Virus record (IMG/VR): IMGVR_UViG_3300042465_005054
Coordinates: 1 to 33,325 of that record
Strand: one strand, 5' to 3'
Origin: a virus
DNA length: 33,325 nucleotides
Positions 20,991 to 27,352 of the stretch are shown one piece after another (the stretch's first letter is position 1; each line of letters begins with the position of its first letter). Both the position numbers and the translations under genes were made by a program. The notes beneath the pieces are model-generated. The model was given only the letters and a program-made list of their open reading frames with translations. It searched no databases and had not been told where the DNA came from.

Positions 20991-21187
20991 AAACACTGAT
21001 AAACAACTTCGCAGGCGGTGCACCAATCGAGATCAATGCAAATGTGCATCCCGAGATTGGCCCGCTTGTCGCTATCGTGCAAAGCATGGGTGCTATGAGA
21101 TTCCAGCACAGCATGACGCCGCAACAGGCGCGGGATATGGCTGCAAAGCTACTCGTTTTGGCGAACAGCTTTGAGGCGAGAGCATGA
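20987..21187 (+). CDS. Small unknown protein (66 aa)
   Basis: MKTLINNFAGGAPIEINANV is followed by IGPLVAIVQSMGAMRFQHSM and a helical TPQQARDMAAKLLVLANSFE. The last helix pattern (QAR.MAAKLL.LA) is frequent in small phage proteins that act as regulators or adaptors, but nothing specific can be said. It overlaps both neighbours by ATGA. Confidence 0.65.
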   Translation: MKTLINNFAGGAPIEINANVHPEIGPLVAIVQSMGAMRFQHSMTPQQARDMAAKLLVLANSFEARA

Positions 21188-21471
21188 GCACGGCACTTGT
21201 AAGCGTGAAGATCACGCCAACAATGATGGCTGCTGCTTTTTGGGGCATGAACTCCGATGAGCAAACTGAGTTTTTTGATGAGCTTGCGCAATTCATTCAG
21301 CAAGACAAAACACCCGGCGCATCGACTTACGGAATGGGTGAGTTGCAGTGGCACTATCTTGCAAGCGCAATGCAGGGAAAGAAATACGACCAACCACGCG
21401 CAATGCTTATGTCTATGGCTGCGCCTCTTTATCTACACACGCTAACGGCAACAGAAAGGGCGGCATCATGA
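21184..21471 (+). CDS. Small unknown phage protein (95 aa)
   Basis: The protein (MSTALVSVKITPTMMAAAFW) has the recurring phage pattern F-W-x-M-N-S-D-E-Q-x-x-F-F-D-E-L, then YGMGELQWHYLASAMQ. I have seen similar short proteins in early regions of temperate phages, without assigned function. ATGA overlaps occur at both ends (21184-21187 and 21468-21471). Confidence 0.7.
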   Translation: MSTALVSVKITPTMMAAAFWGMNSDEQTEFFDELAQFIQQDKTPGASTYGMGELQWHYLASAMQGKKYDQPRAMLMSMAAPLYLHTLTATERAAS

Positions 21472-21626
21472 GCAGCGGCAAGTTTGCCCGCACGATGGCC
21501 GAGGCTTTCGGCCCATACACCACACGCCAGCTTTCACCCATGCCAGAGCCACACCATCCGAATGACGTGATTGTGATGTTGGGCTGTGTAGCTGCTTTGA
21601 TTGCGCTTGTGGTGGTGCTGCTATGA
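21468..21626 (+). CDS. Small single-pass membrane protein (52 aa)
   Basis: The internal ATG at 21468 overlaps the upstream stop as ATGA and gives MSSGKFARTMAEAFGPYTTR, ending in the hydrophobic VIVMLGCVAALIALVVVLL, a clear C-terminal membrane anchor. The longer frame from 21348 is out of frame with the 95-aa gene and unlikely. A second small membrane protein follows at once. Together they may act at the host membrane, for example in exclusion (inference). Confidence 0.65.
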   Translation: MSSGKFARTMAEAFGPYTTRQLSPMPEPHHPNDVIVMLGCVAALIALVVVLL

Positions 21627-21778
21627 GTCCCAGAACATGGGTGGCCGCAATCATGGGCTTTCTGGTGCTGTGCTGTCTCGTGGCTATCTTTGATGAGATA
21701 GCGAACGGTAGCGATGCTTACCGCACCAAGGAAGAAATTGATGCTGATGTAGAGGAACTTTCGCGGGGTGGGAAATGA
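21623..21778 (+). CDS. Small membrane protein with acidic tail (51 aa)
   Basis: The ATG at 21623 overlaps the previous stop. The product starts MSPRTWVAAIMGFLVLCCLV, an N-terminal hydrophobic helix or uncleaved signal anchor, then has an acidic tail (DEIANGSDAYRTKEEIDADV). No family is recognised. It was found by reading the frame between overlapping ATGA junctions at 21623 and 21775. Confidence 0.6.
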   Translation: MSPRTWVAAIMGFLVLCCLVAIFDEIANGSDAYRTKEEIDADVEELSRGGK

Positions 21779-21933
21779 TCCTGCCCACCCTTCCCGAGCC
21801 GAAAACACGCGACATTCCAGCTTGGCACATAACGTATTACACAGGAGAGCAGATGCGTTGGAGGAAGCTGCAAAGTGCGCCGCAGATTATCCGACATACG
21901 GCGAAGCAACCGCCGAAGAAATCAGGAGTTTGA
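21775..21933 (+). CDS. Small basic protein (52 aa)
   Basis: The ATG at 21775 overlaps the upstream TGA. The product MILPTLPEPKTRDIPAWHIT continues YYTGEQMRWRKLQSAPQI and is basic and rich in Pro. It ends at TGA 21931-21933, one base before the next ATG. No domain is recognised; it is supported by coupling alone. Confidence 0.5.
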   Translation: MILPTLPEPKTRDIPAWHITYYTGEQMRWRKLQSAPQIIRHTAKQPPKKSGV

Positions 21934-21934
21934 A

Positions 21935-22033
21935 ATGAGAGTCGCAATCGGCATTTATCAAGTCTACAGACGCGCTGGCAACAGCATATCAGTGAGCATC
22001 AAAGCAGGGATAGCAGCATGGCGCAAGACGTAA
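21935..22033 (+). CDS. Very small basic peptide gene (32 aa)
   Basis: An ATG at 21935, after the AGGAG of the previous gene's last codons (21924-21928), opens a 32-codon frame MRVAIGIYQVYRRAGNSISV to TAA at 22033. It overlaps the next gene by 16 bases. The AGGAG at the right spacing supports translation. Function unknown. Confidence 0.4.
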   Translation: MRVAIGIYQVYRRAGNSISVSIKAGIAAWRKT

Positions 22034-22164
22034 ACACCATTACAAGCAGTGCGCTCTACGACTTAGCCATGCGACTAACTGACGCAGGCGCTAAGGGCGT
22101 TGACGAGCTTATCGAGCAATTGTGCAAATCAGCGGGTGTTGAGTACCCGCCAAAACGAGATTAA
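22018..22164 (+). CDS. Small unknown protein upstream of erf (48 aa)
   Basis: MAQDVNTITSSALYDLAMRL opens a frame of 48 codons that ends 2 bases before the erf start. A helix with TDAGAKGVDELIEQLCKSAG is the main feature. The ATG is preceded by AGGGATAGC, a fair ribosome-binding site. Confidence 0.5.
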   Translation: MAQDVNTITSSALYDLAMRLTDAGAKGVDELIEQLCKSAGVEYPPKRD

Positions 22165-22166
22165 AT

Positions 22167-22748
22167 ATGAAACAGATAGCAAGTGCCTTTGTAAAGGCTA
22201 AGCGGGAGTTTGGGCCAGCGTTGAAACAGAGCTTGAACCCACACCTTAAAAATAAATATGCCAACCTGGGCGCGTGCCTTGAGGCTGTAGAGGATGCTCT
22301 TTTGAATAACGGCATTGCCTTGATTCAAGAGACATTTGATGACAGCGCAGGCGTGACGATTGAAACCGTGTTTTTGCATGAATCTGGCGAGGCGATACGC
22401 TGCGGCAAATTGCATGTGCCGGCCAGCAAGCAAGACGCGCAGGGCTACGGCTCAGCACTCACATACGCCCGCCGCTATAGCCTGATTACAGCGTGCGGCA
22501 TAGCCCCTGAGGATGATGATGGAAACGCAGCAGCTAAGAAGCAAGAGCCAGCTAAGCTGATACTTTGCGGGCAAAAAGAAATCATGCAAATGACAGTTTT
22601 TGCAGAAGAAGTTAACGCCGATCTGCCAGCGCTTTTTACATGGCTATCAAAGTTATCAGGCCGAACAATTACAGCCTTCGGACAAATCGCGGCATCAGAA
22701 GTGCCTCACGTTATCAAAGCCCTCGAATCAAAGAAAGCAAAAGCATGA
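22167..22748 (+). CDS. erf: ERF-family single-strand annealing recombinase
   Basis: The 193-aa protein begins MKQIASAFVKAKREFGPALK and has NPHLKNKYANLGACLEAVED, a hallmark of the ERF family (NPxxKxxYAxLxxxxxAV). DAQGYGSALTYARRYSLITA, followed by CGIAPEDDDGNAA, is its most conserved block. ERF proteins anneal complementary single strands for recombination and genome circularisation in P22-like phages. It overlaps the SSB gene, its natural partner, and is followed by a Gp157-like gene. NinB and NinG, encoded in the opposite operon, complete the recombination set. Confidence 0.93.
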   Translation: MKQIASAFVKAKREFGPALKQSLNPHLKNKYANLGACLEAVEDALLNNGIALIQETFDDSAGVTIETVFLHESGEAIRCGKLHVPASKQDAQGYGSALTYARRYSLITACGIAPEDDDGNAAAKKQEPAKLILCGQKEIMQMTVFAEEVNADLPALFTWLSKLSGRTITAFGQIAASEVPHVIKALESKKAKA

Positions 22749-23137
22749 ACAATCTCACGATAGCTGGCAACATTAGCCAAGAGTCAGAAATTAAATACCT
22801 CCCAAATGGCGATGCAGTCGCAACATTCTCGGTAGCTGACAACATGGGAAAAGATAAGGGCGCGATATTTTGGCGTTGCTCACTGTTTGGCAAGCGTGCT
22901 GAATCGCTCAGCCAGTACCTACTGAAAGGCAGCGCGGTAACAGTTTCCGGCAGCGTTACAGAGCGTGAGTGGACGGACAAAGAAGGCAGCAAGCGTAAGA
23001 GCATGGATGTGCGTGTGCAAGACATTGCTTTGCAGGGTGGCAAGCGTGATGCGACACCACAGCAAGCGCCGCAGCGACAGGCTCAGAAGCCAGCGCCTAG
23101 CGGGTTTGATGACATGGATTCTGATGTGCCTTTTTAA
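22745..23137 (+). CDS. ssb: Phage single-stranded DNA-binding protein
   Basis: The start at 22745 (MNNLTIAGNISQESEIKYLP) overlaps the erf stop by ATGA. The OB-fold is clear: GNISQESEIKYLPNGDAVAT, FWRCSLFGKRAESLSQYLLK and GSAVTVSGSVTEREWTDKEG. A Gln/Pro-rich linker leads to the acidic tip DDMDSDVPF that bacterial SSBs use to recruit partners. At 130 aa it is somewhat short. It protects single strands during ERF annealing and replication. Confidence 0.92.
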   Translation: MNNLTIAGNISQESEIKYLPNGDAVATFSVADNMGKDKGAIFWRCSLFGKRAESLSQYLLKGSAVTVSGSVTEREWTDKEGSKRKSMDVRVQDIALQGGKRDATPQQAPQRQAQKPAPSGFDDMDSDVPF

Positions 23138-23139
23138 TC

Positions 23140-23631
23140 ATGAACCTATACCAACTTTCCGCACAGTACCAACACGACGCCGCCAAGCTAGCTGATCTTG
23201 ATCTTGACGAGCAGACGCTAGCCGACACCCTCGAATCAATGTCCGGCGACTTAGAGGTTAAGGCTACAAACACCATCATGGTTGCCCGAAACCTTAGAGC
23301 CACCGCAAACGCCATTAAAGAGGCTGAGACGCAAATGGCAACGCGACGTAAGGCAATGGAGGCGCGGGCCGATGCGCTTGATCTGCGCGTGTTTACGACG
23401 ATGCTAGCCACCAACATAGAGCGCATTGAGTCGCCCTACTTTGCACTCAGCATTGCAACTAACCCGGCCAGCGTTGATGTGTTTGACAGCTTGCAAGTGC
23501 CAGCCGATTACATGCGTGAGATACCGGCCACAAGCGCACCAGACAAGACGCTGATTAAGCTGGCCTTGAAGGCTGGCAAAGACGTACCAGGCGCAAGGCT
23601 CACACAAGGACAGAGGCTGGTGATCAAGTGA
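23140..23631 (+). CDS. Siphovirus Gp157-like protein
   Basis: The 163-aa protein has a long charged helical N-terminus (MNLYQLSAQYQHDAAKLADL, DEQTLADTLESMSGDLEVKA) followed by TNTIMVARNLRATANAIKEA and EAETQMATRRKAMEARADAL, typical of the Gp157 family, and ends in a beta-rich part (IESPYFALSIATNPASVDVF). Gp157 was first described in Streptococcus phage Sfi, linked to resistance, and it is often found next to erf/ssb as here. Its function in recombination or replication is not established. Confidence 0.85.
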   Translation: MNLYQLSAQYQHDAAKLADLDLDEQTLADTLESMSGDLEVKATNTIMVARNLRATANAIKEAETQMATRRKAMEARADALDLRVFTTMLATNIERIESPYFALSIATNPASVDVFDSLQVPADYMREIPATSAPDKTLIKLALKAGKDVPGARLTQGQRLVIK

Positions 23632-23801
23632 CACGCTTTAGCAAGCCATCCGACACGCTCAGTGAGCCGCAAAAAGCAATGGTGCGGGCATTGGGTGCGT
23701 CATCACCAAGACAGCCGCAAGCCGTGCCACACAGGCTGATTGCAGGGCCGATGAAAGCAAAACGATACAAGCCCGAGCCGCGGCATGTGCCAATCCGATA
23801 A
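23628..23801 (+). CDS. Small basic protein (57 aa)
   Basis: A GTG at 23628 overlaps the TGA of the Gp157-like gene (GTGA). The 57-aa product (MTRFSKPSDTLSEPQKAMVR) is basic and Pro-rich, with RALGASSPRQPQAV and a KAKRYKPEPRH end. It is probably real from coupling. The stop lies 6 bases before a terminator. Confidence 0.5.
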   Translation: MTRFSKPSDTLSEPQKAMVRALGASSPRQPQAVPHRLIAGPMKAKRYKPEPRHVPIR

Positions 23802-23807
23802 CCCAGA

Positions 23808-23835
23808 GCCGCTAACCATGCGGCTTTTTTACGCC
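23808..23835 (+). terminator. Intrinsic terminator in the recombination operon
   Basis: GCCGC (23808-23812) pairs with GCGGC (23820-23824) around TAACCAT, followed by six T (23825-23830) and ACGCC. The next start codon is only 8 bases beyond the ACGCC, so transcription of the genes to the right needs antitermination or a promoter embedded here. Confidence 0.8.
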
Positions 23836-23842
23836 TATAGAT

Positions 23843-24028
23843 ATGACTAACTACCACAGTGGCAAGCCGCACGGCCTGACGCGCTTTACGCCTGCCATCT
23901 TGCCAACACTGGACGCACTCAGACGCCAGGGCAAGACATACCACTCAATCGCCTATGTGACGGGCGTGAGCCTTATGACCGCCTACCGAGCGATTAACAG
24001 GCTGGGAACTTACCGGGACTTGCCATGA
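23843..24028 (+). CDS. Helix-turn-helix protein (61 aa)
   Basis: MTNYHSGKPHGLTRFTPAIL, then a helix-turn-helix of the resolvase/MerR style: GKTYHSIAYVTGVSLMTAYR followed by AINRLGTYRD. It resembles the small HTH regulators of early phage operons. It starts right after the terminator at 23808 and overlaps the next gene (24025-24028). Its target is unknown. Autoregulation of this second half of the operon is a reasonable guess. Confidence 0.7.
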   Translation: MTNYHSGKPHGLTRFTPAILPTLDALRRQGKTYHSIAYVTGVSLMTAYRAINRLGTYRDLP

Positions 24029-24375
24029 GAAAGCAATACACAAACCCATTCGTCGAGTCGCCACTAGAAAAAGCAATGCGCGACTATTCAATATGGCTGC
24101 ACTTGCTTGAAGATGGCGAGCCTGTTTTTGATGGCTTTACTACTTTGCGGGCGCTGGCAAGCACGGTAGCTATCGCACTCAAGACAGGCAGCAATGCGGC
24201 GACGCTGCGATCTGCTGTTGATCTGATGGATAAAGCGGTAGAGCGCGGCACATGGGATAAGTCGTATTTACTGACGATGGTTTCAGCGGTCAACACGATT
24301 AAAGAAGAGTACCCGCGACTACGGCCAGAGGTGGCTAGAAGCGCTGTAAACAAAGCAATGGGAGTACCAGCATGA
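24025..24375 (+). CDS. Unknown phage protein (116 aa)
   Basis: The 116-aa protein starts MRKQYTNPFVESPLEKAMRD and is helical, with IWLHLLEDGEPVFDGFTTLR and SAVDLMDKAVERGTWDKSYL. No Cys, membrane segment or catalytic motif is evident. ATGA overlaps at both ends tie it into the operon. Confidence 0.7.
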   Translation: MRKQYTNPFVESPLEKAMRDYSIWLHLLEDGEPVFDGFTTLRALASTVAIALKTGSNAATLRSAVDLMDKAVERGTWDKSYLLTMVSAVNTIKEEYPRLRPEVARSAVNKAMGVPA

Positions 24376-24653
24376 CAGAGCACGGAATCACCAAAGCCCG
24401 CGACAATTTGGAGCAGCTTGGAATCGAGCAATTGCGCTGCGGCGTGATGTTGCAGCTACTCAAAATAGAGGCGCTCACAAAAGAACGTGACGAATTGCGG
24501 CTACAGATCGACATTCAAGCCGGCAGCATTGAAGCTGTGCAAGCTGCAAATCAGCGACTATCTGCAAATCACAAAGATTGTGTTAAATGTCTTGGCGGAG
24601 CACTGCAAGACCGGGCAAATTTAGCAGCGGCTGTAATCGGAGCATTGAAATGA
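24372..24653 (+). CDS. Coiled-coil protein (93 aa)
   Basis: MTEHGITKARDNLEQLGIEQ, then a heptad-like LQLLKIEALTKERDELRLQI, continuing DIQAGSIEAVQAANQRLSAN, suggests a long helical coiled coil, with a CVKC pair near the end. The pattern K-E-R-D-E-L-R-L is common among short phage Rz-like or scaffold-like coiled coils, but no signal peptide is seen. Function unknown. Overlaps both neighbours. Confidence 0.65.
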   Translation: MTEHGITKARDNLEQLGIEQLRCGVMLQLLKIEALTKERDELRLQIDIQAGSIEAVQAANQRLSANHKDCVKCLGGALQDRANLAAAVIGALK

Positions 24654-24952
24654 CCCCACTAGAAAAGCTAAACCAGCGCGAAGCAAAGCCAGTGCTGATT
24701 GCCCGCCTGATGACAGAGGCTTGCGGCAAAGCGCATCACGTAAGTCTCCCCGATGCACTGGAGTTTAGGCGCGATCAATACGGGCTTTCAGCAAAGGAAT
24801 TTGGAATGGTGATTAACTTATCGCAGTCGCATTACAGCGAAGTTATACACGGATTGAGGGACTTGCCCATCAAGTCTGTAAAGCGTGCATTTGCAATTGG
24901 CGTACCCGCCGAAGTTTTATTGTCGCCATCACAACTACGGGGGGAAATATGA
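24650..24952 (+). CDS. HTH protein, HigA/XRE-like (100 aa)
   Basis: The ATG at 24650 overlaps the upstream stop as ATGA and gives MTPLEKLNQREAKPVLIARL. A helix-turn-helix is visible: LEFRRDQYGLSAKEFGMVIN, LSQSHYSEVIHGLRDLPIKS, the pattern of XRE/HigA antitoxin-like regulators, followed by KRAFAIGVPAEVLL. No HigB-like toxin gene is next to it, so a toxin-antitoxin role is not supported; a transcription regulator is more likely. Confidence 0.75.
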   Translation: MTPLEKLNQREAKPVLIARLMTEACGKAHHVSLPDALEFRRDQYGLSAKEFGMVINLSQSHYSEVIHGLRDLPIKSVKRAFAIGVPAEVLLSPSQLRGEI

Positions 24953-25335
24953 CAACACTACAAAAAGCAGTAAAAAATGCACTTTTGCAATGGGATGATG
25001 ACGGATGGATTCCAGACAACAGCATCCAAGAATTGCGCAAAGCCCTTGCAAACGAGCAAGCGCAGGCGGTGGAGCCTAAGCTGCCTGAACTATTTAATGA
25101 AATTGAATGGTTGGGAAATGAGGTCAGGGTTCATGTGTTTCAGCGTCGAGCAGATCAGACTCCTTTGAATGTGCATAGCAGCACCCACCCAGCCCCACCA
25201 GCCACGGGTGAGAGTGCGGAGTTGGTTGCCTTCCTGCGAGAAATCACCACGACACTACAGCCTGCGCACCACATCAAGCAAAAAGCGAATGCAGCCGCCG
25301 ACATGCTGGCAGCAGCACAAGGAGACAAGCCATGA
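24949..25335 (+). CDS. Unknown phage protein (128 aa)
   Basis: MTTLQKAVKNALLQWDDDGW starts an acidic, Pro-containing protein; the middle ADQTPLNVHSSTHPAPPATG is a likely linker between a helical N-part and a C-terminal helix (AELVAFLREITTTLQPAHHI, ANAAADMLAAAQGD). The AADMLA end is a common phage modular tail. No function is known. Overlaps neighbours by ATGA on both sides. Confidence 0.6.
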   Translation: MTTLQKAVKNALLQWDDDGWIPDNSIQELRKALANEQAQAVEPKLPELFNEIEWLGNEVRVHVFQRRADQTPLNVHSSTHPAPPATGESAELVAFLREITTTLQPAHHIKQKANAAADMLAAAQGDKP

Positions 25336-25463
25336 AGACGCTGTGTGCAGTCATCGGTTTTTTCCATTTGACACTATTTGTTTTTGGCACTCTTGGTGTC
25401 ATTGATTACCACTTGTGCATAAAACCTGCTGGACATTGTTCAGCACAAGGAGCAAAGCCATGA
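25332..25463 (+). CDS. Small membrane protein (43 aa)
   Basis: The ATG at 25332 overlaps the upstream stop; the frame reads MKTLCAVIGFFHLTLFVFGT and continues LGVIDYHLCIKPAGHCSAQG to TGA at 25463. The N-terminal half is one hydrophobic helix, possibly a signal peptide with a Cys that could be lipidated (no clear lipobox). It is followed at once by a winged-helix gene (ATGA). Confidence 0.55.
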   Translation: MKTLCAVIGFFHLTLFVFGTLGVIDYHLCIKPAGHCSAQGAKP

Positions 25464-25792
25464 GTATGCAATCAATCCGCGAAGTGCTGACGCGACACGG
25501 CCCAATGACGGCTGAGCAGATCGGCGCACGCATCGACCTTGGGCCATCGTCAATCAGTGCGCAGCTCAAAACACTACGCGAACGTAAAGAAGTTTTTATC
25601 ATCAATTGGATACCGCTGGCAAAGGGTGGCCCCGGACGCAATAGGGCGTTATTTGCGCTGGGTAATGCGCCTGACGCTATCGACACACCACGCGGCAAGC
25701 GAATACTTGAGAGGCAAGCGAGGGCTAAGCCTGTAGCCGTGCGCCCATCAGTGCGCCCAGATTGCGGTATGTGGTCAGGGTTGATGGTATGA
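25460..25792 (+). CDS. Winged-helix regulator, MarR-like (110 aa)
   Basis: The ATG at 25460 (MSMQSIREVLTRHGPMTAEQ) overlaps the upstream TGA. IGARIDLGPSSISAQLKTLR, then ERKEVFIINWIPLAKGGPGR, is a winged-helix helix-turn-helix with the wing GGPGRNR. The C-terminal tail is basic and Pro/Arg-rich (KPVAVRPSVRPDCGM). It resembles the small winged-helix proteins common in early phage operons. Its target is unknown. Confidence 0.7.
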   Translation: MSMQSIREVLTRHGPMTAEQIGARIDLGPSSISAQLKTLRERKEVFIINWIPLAKGGPGRNRALFALGNAPDAIDTPRGKRILERQARAKPVAVRPSVRPDCGMWSGLMV

Positions 25793-26160
25793 CAGACATC
25801 GAAATAAACAAAGCCTTGGCGCTGGCTATAGGGTGGCGATCTGATCAGGTCATTGAATACGAGGGTCAAAGCTATATCGGCTTGCCTGTTATTTTCAATG
25901 GCCCGGGTATCAAGCTGTTTGATTACCGACTTACTTCTGTGATCTGGCCCATTGCAGAGCGTTACAGCCTATTTCACAGCGGAGTAAGCAAGGGCAACTA
26001 CGCAGCAGCCGAGAAGCTGGGCCGTCCAATTAATGATAGTTGGGAGTGTCTGCGCTGGCATTACGACAAGATCGACGGCAAGGCACGGGGCTGGGTGCGG
26101 TACACAGCCGACACAGCAGCCAAGGCAGTTGCCATTGCCGTGATTGGACGCAAGCCATGA
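25789..26160 (+). CDS. Phage protein of DUF2591-like type (123 aa)
   Basis: The ATG at 25789 (MTDIEINKALALAIGWRSDQ) overlaps the upstream stop. The order INKALALAIGW..., PGIKLFDYRLTSVIWPIAER and CLRWHYDKIDGKARGWVRYT, ending ADTAAKAVAIAVI, is the layout of small phage proteins (DUF2591 and relatives) that help regulate or modify host targets; none has a defined activity. A related partner is the 109-aa protein at 11314, which shares the WNPL/AxAIxxA style. Coupled on both sides. Confidence 0.65.
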   Translation: MTDIEINKALALAIGWRSDQVIEYEGQSYIGLPVIFNGPGIKLFDYRLTSVIWPIAERYSLFHSGVSKGNYAAAEKLGRPINDSWECLRWHYDKIDGKARGWVRYTADTAAKAVAIAVIGRKP

Positions 26161-26363
26161 AGCACAAACTAAACGCCGACCGCACGGCATCTGTAAGCCT
26201 CGATGCCGAGTGGATGCCGATTGACGCAAACACCCCACGAGGCGTCAAGCTGCTGCTTATCAGTGTCAAGTACGGCATTGCTCAGATCAGCACATACCAC
26301 CCGAGCGACAAATATTTCACACATTGGCACCCGTTACCAAAGTTCAAAAAGGATAGCAAATGA
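26157..26363 (+). CDS. DUF551-like small protein (68 aa)
   Basis: MKHKLNADRTASVSLDAEWM is followed by PRGVKLLLISVKYGIAQIST and ends THWHPLPKFKKDSK. The W-M-P-x-D ... G-x-x-L-L-I-x-V-x-Y-G ... T-H-W-x-P-L-P pattern is the DUF551 family signature, common in phage accessory regions with no known role. It is started at 26157, overlapping the previous stop (ATGA). Confidence 0.75.
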   Translation: MKHKLNADRTASVSLDAEWMPIDANTPRGVKLLLISVKYGIAQISTYHPSDKYFTHWHPLPKFKKDSK

Positions 26364-26566
26364 GAAAGATTGAAACAGGCGGTCCAGCGTTTCCATGCGA
26401 CCCAACGACATACACGGAAGCCCAGGGCATGACCCTGCGTACTTACTTTGCAGCCAAAGCACTCCAAGGGCTGCTGGGTGGGCAGTGGCCTGATTCAAGC
26501 GAATCGAAAGAGATTGTGCGGCGTGCTTTTGCGCTGGCTGATTTGATGGTGGAGGCTGGCAAATGA
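26360..26566 (+). CDS. Conserved small phage protein (68 aa)
   Basis: MRKIETGGPAFPCDPTTYTE continues GMTLRTYFAAKALQGLLGGQ and ends RRAFALADLMVEAG. This is the familiar GGPAFP ... GMTLRDYFAAKAMQ ... AYxxADAML type of phage protein, widespread in enterobacterial and betaproteobacterial prophages, of unknown function. Start and stop overlap neighbours. Confidence 0.75.
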   Translation: MRKIETGGPAFPCDPTTYTEAQGMTLRTYFAAKALQGLLGGQWPDSSESKEIVRRAFALADLMVEAGK

Positions 26567-26874
26567 GTTACAGCAAACACGAAATGAAGGTTTTGCAGTG
26601 GGGCATGGATCGTGGCATCGTTCAGCACGGCAAGCCGCTGGGCCAAGCCATCAAGACGCTGGAAGAAGTGACTGAGTTGCTTGACGCGATCAACCGCAAC
26701 GACATGCCCGAGATTAAAGATGCTGTAGGCGACATCGTTGTCACGCTTCTGATGGTGTGCGCAACGCTTGACATTGATCTGACGGAGTGCTTAGCGGGTG
26801 CTTATGACCAGATCAAGTACAGGCGCGGGTATCTGACGGCAGAGGGTGTTTTTGTCAAAGAGGTGGCGGCATGA
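26563..26874 (+). CDS. MazG-like nucleotide pyrophosphohydrolase
   Basis: The 103-aa protein has MSYSKHEMKVLQWGMDRGIV and KPLGQAIKTLEEVTELLDAI, an E-x2-E segment (EEVTEL), then EIKDAVGDIVVTLLMVCATL, where E/D pairs (E and D in EIKDAVGD) coordinate magnesium in all-alpha NTP pyrophosphatases. A C-terminal AYDQIKYRRGYLTAEGVFVK is typical of phage MazG-like proteins. The role may be to hydrolyse non-canonical nucleotides or to tune ppGpp-linked host stress. It overlaps both neighbours. Confidence 0.82.
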   Translation: MSYSKHEMKVLQWGMDRGIVQHGKPLGQAIKTLEEVTELLDAINRNDMPEIKDAVGDIVVTLLMVCATLDIDLTECLAGAYDQIKYRRGYLTAEGVFVKEVAA

Positions 26875-27089
26875 TCAAACCAGCATTTTTAGACAAGCCC
26901 GCCATTGCAGAATTCGTCTGTCTCTCAGTTGACACACTGGAGCGCATGGTTCAGCGCGGAGAGTTCCCGGCATCACGGCAAATCAGCACAAAGCGAGTCG
27001 GCTGGCTGGTGCGCGAAGTAGAGGAATGGGCCGAGGCGCGGCCACGCTCATCGGGGTTGCCGGTGGCTAACTGTGGGCGCAATCAATGA
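26871..27089 (+). CDS. xis: AlpA-type HTH protein, probable excisionase
   Basis: The 72-aa protein has DKPAIAEFVCLSVDTLERMV, QRGEFPASRQISTKRVGWLV and REVEEWAEARP, the layout of AlpA/MerR-type winged-helix proteins that act as excisionases for phage integrases. It lies two genes before the integrase at 27315, which strengthens the call. As Xis it would bind attP and bias recombination to excision. It could also be a transcription regulator. Confidence 0.75.
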   Translation: MIKPAFLDKPAIAEFVCLSVDTLERMVQRGEFPASRQISTKRVGWLVREVEEWAEARPRSSGLPVANCGRNQ

Positions 27090-27352
27090 ACGCGGCCCCA
27101 AATAGATCATTCCGTTTATCGATAGCGATGGAAGCAGACAGCCGAAGCGACATGGCGAATGACTTGCGCAACTTAGCACGCCGGATTGAGTGCGACCAAG
27201 TAACAAGTGGTGTTTGGGGTAGCTACAGTTCTGGCGCTATTTACGAGCTTTTGATTGACCCAGAGCAGACGCATGACATCTATCATGCAGCGCTTGTCAA
27301 GTATTTGGACAAACTCAAGTCAATGACTCCAACCGATCAGCCCAAGCCGTGA
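27086..27352 (+). CDS. Last gene of the early operon (88 aa, unknown)
   Basis: MNAAPNRSFRLSIAMEADSR continues SDMANDLRNLARRIECDQVT and GVWGSYSSGAIYELLIDPEQ. The LxxLARRIExDxV pattern is seen in conserved phage proteins of unknown role, often near recombination or immunity genes. It overlaps the xis-like gene by ATGA. Its 3' end overlaps the convergent integrase gene by 38 bases. Confidence 0.65.
   Translation: MNAAPNRSFRLSIAMEADSRSDMANDLRNLARRIECDQVTSGVWGSYSSGAIYELLIDPEQTHDIYHAALVKYLDKLKSMTPTDQPKP

Noticed and set aside
24650-24952. Toxin-antitoxin pair around the HigA-like protein
   Set aside because: Neighbouring genes do not look like HigB, RelE or other toxins, so only a regulator is claimed.
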